From assembly GCA_015680685.1 (NCBI GenBank), contig MNCI01002242.1, positions 547,178-611,177 of the forward strand: a DNA stretch of 64,000 nucleotides, in the 5' to 3' direction. Positions 10,489 through 20,180 of the stretch are shown here, piece after piece; position 1 is the stretch's first letter, and each line of letters opens with the position of its first letter. The translations under genes and the position numbers were made by a program. This DNA comes from Gnetum montanum. Taxonomy: Eukaryota; Streptophyta; Gnetopsida; Gnetales; Gnetaceae. Under the pieces are notes generated by a model that saw only the letters and a list, made by a program, of their open reading frames with translations, did no database searches and was not told the origin of the DNA.

Positions 10489-10929
10489 GTTACAGGGTTA
10501 CTACTTCGTGAGTTAGAGCTTCATCCCCCAGAAAAAGTTTAGCGTAAAGGAATATGTTTGGTGGGCTCTGGTTTGATCTTGTGGATTCTCAATCGTTTTT
10601 TGAAGATCATGATGGAAGCACCTCTACATCTTCAGGCCTGTTTGAGATTTTGGCGAGGAATTCTGTTGACAGCTTCTTGGATGTGAAAAGCTGTGGGTAT
10701 AGAGCATACTTGGGGCTAATGGGCTCTCGAAGGGATGTAATCATTGCATCATGGAAGACTGGTCTACATGGTGTATGGCATAAGTGCATACGATGTGGCC
10801 GCCAGACCTCAGCATTAGCATTGCATACTTCTCCAGGAGGCACCACCAACCGTGGAAATGCATCCGATACGTGGTAGATTGGGCGATGGGTGTCCAATCT
10901 GTGGAAATCCTTGGTTACTTGTGGTTTAA
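10489..10929 (+). pseudogene. MED16: MED16 (Mediator tail subunit) C-terminal fragment
   Basis: Encodes GLLLRELELHPP, then in another frame MFGGLWFD, YRAYLGLMGSRRDV, ASWKTGLHGVWHKCIRCGRQ and, after a further shift, CPICGNPWLLVV and a TAA at 10927-10929. These blocks match the C-terminal region of plant MED16/SFR6, including the two CxxC pairs (CIRC and CPIC) and the motif LLLRELELHPP. In intact plants MED16 is a Mediator tail subunit linking transcription factors to RNA polymerase II in cold and defence responses. This copy has an internal stop after PPEKV, at least two frameshifts and a TAG within the WW pair, so it is a pseudogene fragment. A GTTTTTGCAG acceptor just upstream suggests it kept intron sequence. 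Confidence 0.85.
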
Positions 10930-11279
10930 CATTTCTCAGCCATATCCATTATTGCTTTTGTACAAAATCTAAAGAAGTATGAATATTTAATTGTAAAAAT
11001 ATAGTTATTATTTAAGAAGAAAGGGAATTTATGGGATAGTTGTTCAATGTCCTATATGTATGAAACAAGTGTCAATTATAATTTTTAATATCTATGGTAG
11101 TTATAACTAACTACCATGGTGGTTGTAACTTTCTCTATATAGTGTTTATAACTTGCAACCGAATTCTAATTTCTTATAATGTTGTAACTAGAGAATATGA
11201 TCTCTATGGCATTGTAACTAACCTTAAGCTTCCACAATGATTGTAACTACTCCAAAGCCACTATAAAAATAGCTTCAAG
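10930..11279. other. Non-coding flank between MED16 fragment and element 1
   Basis: AT-rich. From about 11090 to 11260 the short words GTTATAACT, GTTGTAACT, TTATAACT and ATTGTAACT recur every 25-40 bases, a degenerate short repeat. No gene seen. Confidence 0.5.
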
Positions 11280-11284
11280 GGTAG
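11280..11284. repeat. Target-site duplication of element 1 (left)
   Basis: GGTAG immediately before the 5' LTR; AGTAG (24456-24460) follows the 3' LTR. Four of five bases agree, with one transition. Confidence 0.6.
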
Positions 11285-11320
11285 TGATGAAGTGTCATTT
11301 AGTCAATACGTCAACTGGGC

Positions 11321-11376
11321 CGCGTATACGGGGTCGCGTATACGCGGCCGCGTATACGGGGTCGCGTATACGCGGC
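11321..11376 (+). repeat. 28-bp tandem duplication of palindromic U3 unit
   Basis: Two perfect copies of a 28-bp unit, 11321-11348 and 11349-11376, each beginning CGCGTATACGGGG and ending in CGCGTATACGCG, a perfect 12-bp palindrome. The 3' LTR has only a single decayed version. The array lies about 75-130 bp upstream of the TATA box and looks like a multimerised regulatory site. Confidence 0.9.
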
Positions 11377-11444
11377 CGCGTCAACGCGGGCCCATCAACG
11401 TAGCCACCCTACGTCGATGTGGCCCCATTTACGCAGCCACCATT

Positions 11445-11459
11445 CCCAACCTATAAATA
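11445..11459 (+). promoter_or_regulatory. LTR core promoter of element 1 (TATA)
   Basis: CCCAAC followed by CTATAAATA at 11451-11459. With the polyadenylation hexamer AATAAA at 11628 it brackets the expected R region. The same CCCAAC-TATA arrangement recurs inside the element at 20265-20281. Confidence 0.75.
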
Positions 11460-12226
11460 AGAGGGCCTTCCACCTTATTTAGGCATCTTTTGAGTAATTG
11501 GAGCGAAGCTCTTGCAGTTTGTTCTCACAAGAGATAGAATATTTTCCAAGTGCCCGCAGCAGGTGTAAGAAAAGTGATCAGCTCCTTATTCGAGCGCTGA
11601 TGTATCTAAGCCCATTGGTGTGACGGCAATAAAGATGAACTATTCAAGCAATCCTTGCAGCATTTGGACTTAGTTATTTTATGCAATTAATAGTTTAATA
11701 TGTTTATGCTTTATTAGTTACTTGTTAATTACTTATGTTTTCATTATTATAATTTCAATCATTATTGTTCATTCACAGTTCATTAGAGCCATAAGTACGA
11801 CCATCTCGAACGTAACCCAAACACTTGGTAAGCCCAGTGACGCTTAACGTCTGGTAACCCAGAAGTGTTAGGAGATGCTCAGAACGTGCTCGGAAGATGG
11901 GACCGGATACTTATGCTAGGAGTAGTTAATATTTAGATTAAGATAATTTTAGATTAATTAATATTCTATCCTTATTTTCCAAGATAATTAGTCGTCGAAA
12001 AGATAATTAAAAAGATATAAAAATCATTAGCCTTAGTCTCACTTAACCATCATAAACAGAACTTCACAAGTGAGATTAGGATAACAACGACTGTTCTAAC
12101 CCAAGGTTTCACTGGTTAGAAGTTTGGTGTATGTTAAGTGCTTACAGTCTACGGATTTCGACCGAGTTGTGCATGAACGCTCGTGATTCGTATGGTTGGG
12201 CGTAGGGATACCTAGCCACTCATCAT

Positions 12227-12244
12227 TGGCATTGTTGCCGGGGA
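12227..12244 (+). promoter_or_regulatory. Primer-binding site (tRNA-Asp type)
   Basis: TGGCATTGTTGCCGGGGA begins one base after the LTR. It matches the complement of the plant tRNA-Asp 3' end (TGGCGCCGTTGCCGGGGA) at 15 of 18 positions. All three differences are G-to-A or C-to-T changes. This is where minus-strand DNA synthesis would start. Confidence 0.9.
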
Positions 12245-12370
12245 CTATTAGTCTTACATGCATCATTTGACCTTAGTGAAATTATCATTTAAGTCATTGG
12301 AACGGACCTAGGGTAGAAATATTTACGCACGCTAGGTGAATTCAAGTAAATAGTAAAGTACACTGATTAT

Positions 12371-14730
12371 ATGGACCATCTAACGTCCAACATGTCTTCT
12401 CACAGGAGAGATGTATTCGAACCGCCGGTGCCACAAGAATGTCGGGTGGTGTACAAACATCCCGATGAATATGTCCCTGATTTCACACTCATCCTACATC
12501 AGGATGAGCATCTCCAATGGCGGGACATGGAGGGTAGCATCGTGCTACTACCCAACCAAGCGGCTCCTACGATACTATATTACAATTTGGGCAGATTGGG
12601 CATCCAAGAGCAGGTGGTAGAGTATGTCATGGAGGACCATGACTACCGAGACTATTGTCCCATGTATGCTCAATGAACAAGAGATCAGCAGCAGGCGGAG
12701 AGATATGAACAGCAAAAGAGGAAGCAATTCAGCAACCCCTTATTCTCCCAAGGGCCGCAAGACGATGGGGATCTTGTCTTTCATGATACCCATTCGACCT
12801 AACTTCCCCTGGGGCAGCAGTTCATCCAGTCAATCATTCAGAACAAACCTCCAAGTGACCACAATCCTCAAGGGGATGGAGGATCATGCAGCAAGGCTGG
12901 GCTGGATGACCAAGGCCATCATCAGGGTAGATGGGGAGATCGCCATCGGAGCAATGGCGATGCCTCTCCTTCTTCTCTGTCCTCCCCCTCTCCTGCACCT
13001 TCCTCCAGCTCAGGCTCTGAGCGTAACAGGGGAAGGTTGGAGCGAAAGGATGGTGGTAAACCGGTTCAAAAGGAGCAACGTGAGGAAGCACACGACCAAT
13101 CACGTGATGCTCACCAGCATGAAAGGAGGGGTAGCCAGAATCGTCATAGACATCATGGTCCCCAATAGGACTATGATTCAGATGAGTCGTTGTTAGCTAC
13201 TCAGAGCATGCTCCATATCGCAGAGGCAATTCACATTCCAAGTAGGCACATAAAGGATAGTCGGATCAAGCATGTTGATATGAACAACATCCCCAAATTT
13301 GAAGGGGATACAATTTTGATCCGCAGACCCACCTGCAGGCGTTCCATGATGCTTGCACCCTGCAAAACATTGATAATGATTGGCAACAGTTGAAGCTATT
13401 CCCTTGCACGCTTATCAAAGAAGCTGAAAGTTGGTACCGATCCTTGGAGTCGGAATCAATCAGAAGATGGAGTACAATGCCTGAAATCTTTAATGAAAAA
13501 TATCAAACGTACTCGAGAGTGGTGAATCTGAGATGGCAGATCCAAGGATGGAAACAAGGGAATCATGAATCCTTGGATGCCTCCATGAGTAGGTATTACT
13601 CATTGTTACATTTGTGCCCTAGTCATGGTTACTCTCAGCGGGCATAGCTTTGCCACATCATTGATGGGCTCCATTTTGAAATGCAAAAGACCCTGGGCAT
13701 GTATGCCAAGAGACGATTGTCAGAGCTAAGGGCCCATCAGTTACAACGTCTCATTGATTAGGTGGCCAAGGAAGAAGGAGAATTTAGGAAAAAGGAGAGT
13801 GCAGAAGAATTCAACTGGGATCCTTCCCTCAGAAAGAGGGAGGTCTAATTTTGTGATGAGGAGGATGAGTCACCACTGGAAGCAGCGGTGAATCGGAAGA
13901 CTTTGCCATTACAAAAGTTTGCATTCAAAATATCAGCAAAGGTGGACAAAATGTGGGATTATTTGGACGAGAAATTTCAAAGTGTACTAAAAATTGCAGA
14001 AGAGTCCAAAGAACAAGGTAGCGACCGTGATCGGCGCAGGAAGAAGGGAGCTGAACGTGCCTAACATAAGGGTAAGGGAAAAGTTGCTGTAGTAAAGCAG
14101 GTTGTAGACTCTGACACCGAGGAGGGCCATGAATGTGGCATATGCCAATATGAACATCCTAAGGGATGTTGTCCTATGGTGTCCCACCTTCAAGAGTCTA
14201 GGGTGTATGCCTTGAACCCTCGTTTGGCACAGCAGCAGACACCCCGAAGGTTTCCTTATCCACAAGGCAACCCCAGGCGATTCCACCAGCAGTAGCAAGG
14301 ATATTATCCATATGAATACTTCCAACAGTGGCAACAACCACAAGCGTGGGGGATACCACCTCCAAGGCAACAGTACCCTTACAAGCAACCAAATCCTTAT
14401 GGGTACTATGTTCAGCAACTGGTCTCCCCAAGAGACTCTTCCAGTCATGCGACCTTTCCCAGCTACTACCACCCCCTCGAATATTTTCAACATCCATCTC
14501 CATTGCCTAGGGGGACAAACTCACATCTCTTCTACCCTCCGTCACCTTCTTCTGTCATTCCACCACACCATCCCACTCAATTGCCACCCGCTCCATCAAT
14601 GCAGGGAGAAATACCGCCACAACCACAGCAACGAAACGCTACGAGGGCTGTTAACTTACAACCAACACCTCAACCGAGTGGACCAGAACCCAAGCCACGC
14701 AAACATCCCTTTTTCGGCCCAATAATTTGA
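12371..14730 (+). pseudogene. Gag of element 1 (broken)
   Basis: Starts MDHLTSNMSSHRRDVFEPP at 12371. The conserved retrotransposon gag domain is at about 13270-13700, with NIPKFEGD, LIKEAESWYRSLESESIRRW, FNEKYQTY and LRWQIQGWKQG. The basic linker at about 14010-14100 and a CCHC-like knuckle CGICQYEHPKGCC at about 14133-14171 follow, then a long Pro/Gln/Tyr-rich tail (PYGYYVQQ, PSPSSVIPPHHP) to a TGA near 14730. Frame changes occur near 12676 and 13310, and stops sit at 13645, 13759, 13846 and 14062. Gag would form the particle and bind RNA. The knuckle has CX2CX3HX3-4C spacing rather than CX2CX4HX4C, shared with element A. Confidence 0.88.
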
Positions 14731-14859
14731 ACACACCCTCACCTATGCCTGTGGCCAGTGCCCCCGAACCTACCAACGCCTCTACCATCATACCACCCAA
14801 GCAGTCCTCCGTTCCGTCGCACTCCAACATCTAGATGGTCATGCTCACACATGCCGTAA

Positions 14860-15200
14860 CTGACTGGATCAAATCAGGTTCTCTTCCCCAGAAATTGACA
14901 GATCCGAGAAGCCCCCTAATCTATCTTTAGGTGGCAGGGAATGAGTCGTGCAGAGCTCTTCTGGATTCATGGTTAGGGGTTAATTTGATCTCTCAAGATA
15001 TGTACAAGAACTGGAACTTTCCCCCATTAAAGAAGAGCAACATCCAACTCAAGTTAGCATATCAGTCCATCATTGTTCCCTTGGATTTGGTGGAGGACAT
15101 TGTGACCACCATTTGTGGGTGGTCCTTTCCTGCTAATTTCCTAGTCATCCATGTAGAGAATTGTAAAGGGAACTTCGCAATCATCATGGGAAGAGCCTAG
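14860..15200 (+). pseudogene. Aspartic protease of element 1 (active site altered)
   Basis: Encodes CRALLDSWLGVNLISQDMY, then PPLKKSNIQLKLAYQSIIVPL, and CGWSFPANFLVIHV ending IIMGRA (stop at 15198-15200). The retropepsin box is normally DSGAx; here it reads DSWLG, so the Gly is lost although Asp is kept. It lies between gag and RT as in other Athila-like elements. The catalytic box being changed in both element A and element 1, differently, shows independent decay. Confidence 0.8.
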
Positions 15201-15476
15201 CTAAGCATGGTGGACACATGACTAGGACTCCGAGATCTGTCCCTAGAAATTTCAAAGGAAAATCCTTTTAGGAAGATCAAGAAGAAAAGATTTCCATGTA
15301 TCGCGTACAGTGATTCAGGGTGCAACTGTGTGCAGCAGTTATGGTCCGCTAAGCAGATATCCATTTAAGCATGCAGTCGGTGTACCGAGGAATCACCTAT
15401 TCAACAGTGCCTATACGCAGCAGCCACTAACTAAGAGGGCACCCAATGGCTGACAGCTGATCCTAATAGCAGCACA

Positions 15477-16640
15477 TTGTGCATGGAACCGTCTGAGGGG
15501 CTAGTACAAGCCTATGTTGATAGCATGGATGAGATGGAAGTGGTTCATCAACAGATCTCCACTGTTGATGACCAAGATGATTGGGGAACACTACAAATCC
15601 CTGAGAGCTTCAAACAAGAGCCCCTAGAGCTAAAGTCTTTACTGGCTCACTTGGAATATGCATTCTTGCAAAATGGCAAGCCGGTAATTATTAATGCTAC
15701 CCTTGCTCCTAAACAGAAAAAGAGATTGTTGGGAATGGTAAACAAATGGGTTGCTACATTCGCATGGTCATATCCTGAGTTGACCGGAGTTGATCCCAAG
15801 GTTTGCCAGCATCGAACCTACCTTGACCCTTCCATGAAGCCACGACGACAGCCACAAAGATGGTTGAATCCCAAATTGAAGCAAATCGTAAAAAATGAAA
15901 TTGAACAATTGCTCAAGGTGGGATTCATCTATTCTACCACTGATAGCGAATGGGTTAGCCCACTTGTTATCGTAACCAAGAAAGGTGGCAAGTGGAGGGT
16001 CTATATTGATTTCTGGTTGCTCAATATGGTGACCTTCAAGGACCACTTCCCACTCCCATTTGTGGACCAAGTGTTGAACACCATCATAGGACACCGATAC
16101 TACAATTTTTTGGATGGTTATATTGGTTATGACCAAATCCAAATAGCACTAGAGGACCAGGCCAAAATAGCGTTCACAAGTCCATGGGGGACTTTTGCAT
16201 ATAAAAAGATGTCCTTTGGCCTGTGTAATGCGCCTGCGACATTCCAATGCCTTGTCCTAAGCATCTTTTAGCAACAAATTGGCAATGGTGTAGAAGTCTT
16301 CATGGATGACTTCTCCACCTATAGGATCACGTTCGAGTAAGCCTTGGACCGTCTAGAGTAGGTTCTAAAGAGGTGTGTAGATACCAATCTACTACTCAAT
16401 TGGCAAAAGAGCCATTTGATGGTCCAAGAGGGCATTGTGATGGGGCATCGCATCTCATCAACAGGGATTAGCGTAGACCCTGAAAAGATCAGGGTCATCC
16501 AAGGAATCACCCGCCAACCAAGTACCGTCAAAGATGTTTGGTCATTCCTTGGACACACTAGTTACTACTGGCGTTTCATAGAGTGCTTCTCGAAGATAGC
16601 TAGGCCATTGGTAGAACTTACAAAAAAGGATGCTCTGTTC
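15477..16640 (+). pseudogene. Reverse transcriptase of element 1 (broken)
   Basis: Motifs in order: NPKLKQIVKNEIEQLLKVGF, IYSTTDSEWVSPLVIVTKK, GGKWRVYIDFWLLN, DHFPLPFVDQVLN, LDGYIGYDQIQIALED, FTSPWGTFAYKKMSFGLCNA, then a TAG at 16269, the catalytic VFMDDFSTY at about 16300-16325, and MGHRISSTGISVDPEKI with FLGHTSYYWRFI in the connection region. RT copies element RNA to DNA. The normal RVYIDFR has R to W. Three in-frame stops (16269, about 16338 and 16359) separate the fingers from the thumb. Confidence 0.92.
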
Positions 16641-17233
16641 CTTTGGACCAAGGAATGCGAGTCTGCATTCCAAGCGCTGAAACAGAAACTTGTAGAAGCT
16701 TCTTTCTACAGGCACCTGATTGGTCCAGACCTTTTCACATTATGAAGGATGCCTCCAACTACGCCTTGGGATCCATGCTTACACAGTGTGATGATTAGAA
16801 ACGTCCCTATTATATCCACTGTGCAAGCCGTAGCATTGTGGGTGCTCAACTGAACTATACCATCACCGAGAAGGAGTTTATGGCGGTGGTGTTTGCCTTG
16901 GACAAATTTCGGCACTATGTGCTCAGATACAAGGTATTTGTGCACACTGACCAAAGTGCTATTTGGTTCCTGATGAACAAACCAACGGTGAGCCCCCACA
17001 TAATCCAGTGGCTAGTGATTCTTCAAGAGTTTGATCTTACCATGGTAGATCAAAAGGGGACCAAGAATGTGGTTGCTGACCACTTGTCTCGGTTACAATG
17101 GGATGATGCAGAAGAGGAGGTGCCCTTATCTGATCAGTTTCCAGATGAACTCCTCTTCACATGCGCCATTGATCCTCAAGCACCCAAGGAATATCCTTGG
17201 TTCAACCACATCCTCACCTACCTTATGACCTAG
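16641..17233 (+). pseudogene. RNase H of element 1 (broken)
   Basis: After a stop and frameshift near 16745-16800, the 131-codon open stretch 16838-17233 encodes LNYTITEKEFMAVVFALDKF, VFVHTDQSAIWFLMNKP and NVVADHLSRLQWD. TEKE and HTDQ carry the metal-binding Glu and Asp of Ty3/gypsy RNase H. The first catalytic Asp segment (the DAS block) is garbled near 16745. Confidence 0.85.
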
Positions 17234-18520
17234 GAGCTGCCAAAGGAATAGAACCATCGACAGAAACAACAGTTTCTCCATAAGGCCAAGCGTTTCATGG
17301 AAATCAATGGCCACCTCTACAAGGTGTGTGTAGATGGCTTGGTTCGATGGTGTGTCCCTGATGATGATACACTGCGCGTCCTCCAAGATGCTCACGAGGA
17401 CCCTTGTGGAGGCCACTATGCTGGACGCTGAACAACTAGTAAAATCCTACTTGCAGGGTATTACTGGCCTACACTTTTCAAGGATGCACAATGGTTCGCC
17501 CACTCCTGCGAATGATGCCAAAGAGATGGTGGGATGTCGGCACGGTTGGAGGGACCTCAACAGTGGATCCAACCACTGGAGCCCTTCAACATCTAGGGTA
17601 TCGACTTCATGGGGCCCATTACCCCCTTGTCACATGGAAAGGCATACATCATCGTCACTGTGGACTACTATACAAAGTGGGTAGAAGCAGCAGCCATCAT
17701 CAACTGTTCTTCCAACGCCACCACACGATTTGTCCAGCAAAAAATTGTTACCAGGTTTGGAGTGCCACGTGCACTCATTTCTGACAATGGGACTCACTTC
17801 ACGGGTGTCACTTTTTGAAAACTCATGCAATGCTTAGGGGTAACACATAAATTTACAACACCCTATTACCCCCAAGCCAACAAGTAGGCCGAAGTCACCA
17901 ATAGGGATATCACCAAGATCCTTACCCAAACCATTAGCAAATACAAGAGGGATTGGAGTACCAAGCTCAACGATGCCCTATGGGCCTATCGCTCCACTTG
18001 GAAACTTCCTGTAGGGTACTCTCCCTATGAGTTAGTGTACCATAAGTTGCCAAAACTTCCAATCCAAGCAGAACTCTGGACACTATCCACAACTAGTGAC
18101 CTCGGTCTTGACCTATTGCTAGCACAACGTGAACGATTAATCAATTTAAGTGTGCTAGATGAGAACCGACTAGTGGCCCTATTTTCAAATGAAACCCACA
18201 AGGCCTATAACAAGAAACGACATGATCTTAGGATTCAGAAGGTCACATTTCGATGTGGAGACAAGGTATTGTATTGGAACCCCTCACATGTATCCCAACC
18301 GACAAAGTTTCAGACACTATGGGAGGGATCTTATATTGTCTCCGAAACCTTCTCATCCAGGGCCTTGCTCGTCCACAAACTTGGGGATCCCACTAGAACA
18401 CAGTTAGTCAACTGCCAACAACTAAAACCTTTCCATGAGCTCTACACAACTAGTGCCACCGCCTCGTCATCAACCGGTCAGCCATGCTCCATTTTTTGTC
18501 TCCTCATTTCCACCCAGTTG
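17234..18520 (+). pseudogene. Integrase of element 1 (broken)
   Basis: Zinc-binding region: HEDPCGGHYAG near 17394 and CE-stop-CQRDG near 17507. Catalytic triad: GIDFMGP (about 17600), ISDNGTHF (about 17780) and AEVTNRD (about 17890). In the last, the preceding codon is TAG at 17885 where relatives have Gln. C-terminal part: LDENRLVALFSNE, KVLYWNPSHV and KFQTLWEGSYIV to about 18440. No chromodomain is recognisable, which supports the Athila/Tat side rather than the chromoviruses. The frame runs on into a T-rich repeat after 18540 that is not genuine coding sequence. Confidence 0.9.
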
Positions 18521-18569
18521 TGGGGGAGACCATCATCCCTACTGATCCATTCCCTACTCCCCTCACTGT

Positions 18570-18745
18570 TTTATCATTTTTTTTTTTACAATTTTTTTTT
18601 TGTTTTACACCTTTTTGTTTTACACTTCTTTGCTTTACACTTTTTTTTTTACACTTCTTTGTTTTACACTTTTTTGTTTTATACTTATTGTTTTACACTT
18701 TTTTGTCTTGCACCATCGTTCATACATTTGCACATTCTTTGCACA
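18570..18745 (+). repeat. T-rich degenerate repeat (TTTTTGTTTTACAC)
   Basis: About ten imperfect copies of a 13-16-base word TTTTTGTTTTACACTT directly after pol. Hydrophobic Phe-rich open frames across it (such as 18484-18804) are artefacts of the poly-T. Confidence 0.85.
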
Positions 18746-20180
18746 TCTTTTCATTTTCTTTAATTATTTTTTATTTTTTGTACTTGTCTATTTTTTTCAT
18801 GTAATGGCAAATGTTGTTGTATTGTCTTCAGACATTCGGCACGGTCGATTTTTGTTACGATGGGTACTGTAATAGTGTTCCTCATTATCTGGCTCCTGCC
18901 ATTGCATGGTTGTCCTTGGATTTTATGTTGGTTTTACTTCATAAACTCGATAGTGAGTCCATGTCATTCACCCATTCACCGTTCCATGGTTTTCCTTTTG
19001 TTGTGCACATGCAACCCTTCACTTAAAAACATTTTAACTAATGTGTGACTTGTGTAGTTCCCAACCTGAGGGATGACCCACTGGTTTGAATCGGGTGTGA
19101 CTTCAAGGGGAATGCTTTATTCATTATTCTGTTCTATTCCCCGGGTTGCCAATGTGTCCTCACAGATTTCCTCCCACTCCAAGTCTCTCTCCACGGAAAC
19201 TTCTAGGCAGTTCGACCTTGCATGATGTGGTCCTCGAAAAAAATTCAAAAATTCAAAAAAAATAAAGCAAAAACAAAATAAACAAATAAAATGAGGATTC
19301 AATGCATACCCCTTGGTCGAATGCATGTAAACACGCATGGGTCTTCGCATGGTGTGGTTCCCTCGCACAAAAGAAAAGAAAAATGAATCATGGGGGAATT
19401 CAAAGCACACCCCTTAGACCACCTCTCACAAGCCATACGCTTTAGTTATGGGACTTCCTTGGTCCCCTCTAACTTCATCCTATTTTACTTCCTTCTTCTC
19501 ACGTTTCCTGGAGTGGTGGTTATCTGTGGGGTCATTCTTGCTTCCTTGGGGGATGGCTGCGACTTCGTTTATTGCTATGATGTCACTGACTTCGGATGGT
19601 TTTGGGTCTAACCTCAGGAAAGGTTCTACCGGGTCACTTAATCACAATCGCACACGGGGTTTCATGTGGCCCACACTCGGAATTTCCATTCTCTCCTTTC
19701 CCTTTGTTCCCACTTCTCTCCGTACTCACCTCACTGCCCTTTTTATGTTTTGTATGTTCTTCGTGTTTTCTATAGGTCTCTCATGTCTTGGCGGGTTCTC
19801 TTGGTTTGGAGTCTTCACAAGTCAACACCAATTCTTGACACTCGGGCCCACGGACCCTGGTGTTGAGGGTATGCAAGGGCTACAAAGGCTGTTGCTTGCT
19901 ATGGGGAGGACCCACCTGCATACTCCTGGTTCTGCCTATTAAGCCTCCCATCCTTTGGATTTCTTGGTTGACTGGTTTCAGTGTCCCATCATTCGCTTCC
20001 ATCCTCGCAGAGTTCTTTTTCAATCTCATTCTTCAATTTTGTCTCTTTTTTGTGCTTCATGCCCTTCCTCATGTCATCAGCCATGACCGGGCTTTTCACG
20101 CGCTTCAACTGCCTCAATTTGGGTTTTCAAATTCATCATTTTGGATGTTTTATGGGTTTCTCAACGCTAGTCCATGGGTG
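18746..20180 (+). other. Spacer between integrase and ORF3 of element 1
   Basis: About 1.4 kb with no conserved coding. Open frames (for example 19448-19942 and 19860-20438) are rich in Phe, Ser, Cys and Trp and show no family motif. It contains an imperfect direct repeat of about 100 bp: GATGTGGTCCTCG...GGATTCAATGCATACCCCTTGG (19222-19315) and GGTGTGGTTCCCTCG...GAATTCAAAGCACACCCCTTAG (19349-19420). Confidence 0.6.

Larger units (their letters stand above)
11285..12225 (+). repeat. 5' LTR of element 1
   Basis: 941 bp with TGATGA...TCATCA terminal inverted repeats. U3 is short (166 bp to TATA). It holds the CpG-rich palindrome array at 11319-11385 and a CCCAAC-CTATAAATA core at 11445-11459. 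R contains the GCCCGCAG motif (about 11550) and an AATAAA at 11628-11633. U5 contains a twice-repeated TGGTAA-CCCAG word near 11825 and 11852. It is 42 bp longer than the 3' LTR, largely because of extra palindrome units. Confidence 0.95.

Noticed and set aside
9908-10929. A functional CK1-MED16 fusion gene
   Set aside because: A stop ends the kinase piece, and the MED16 piece has stops and frameshifts.
18484-18872. Phe-rich 'membrane protein' frames after integrase
   Set aside because: Produced by the TTTTTGTTTTACAC repeat; three overlapping frames show the same character and none has a family motif.
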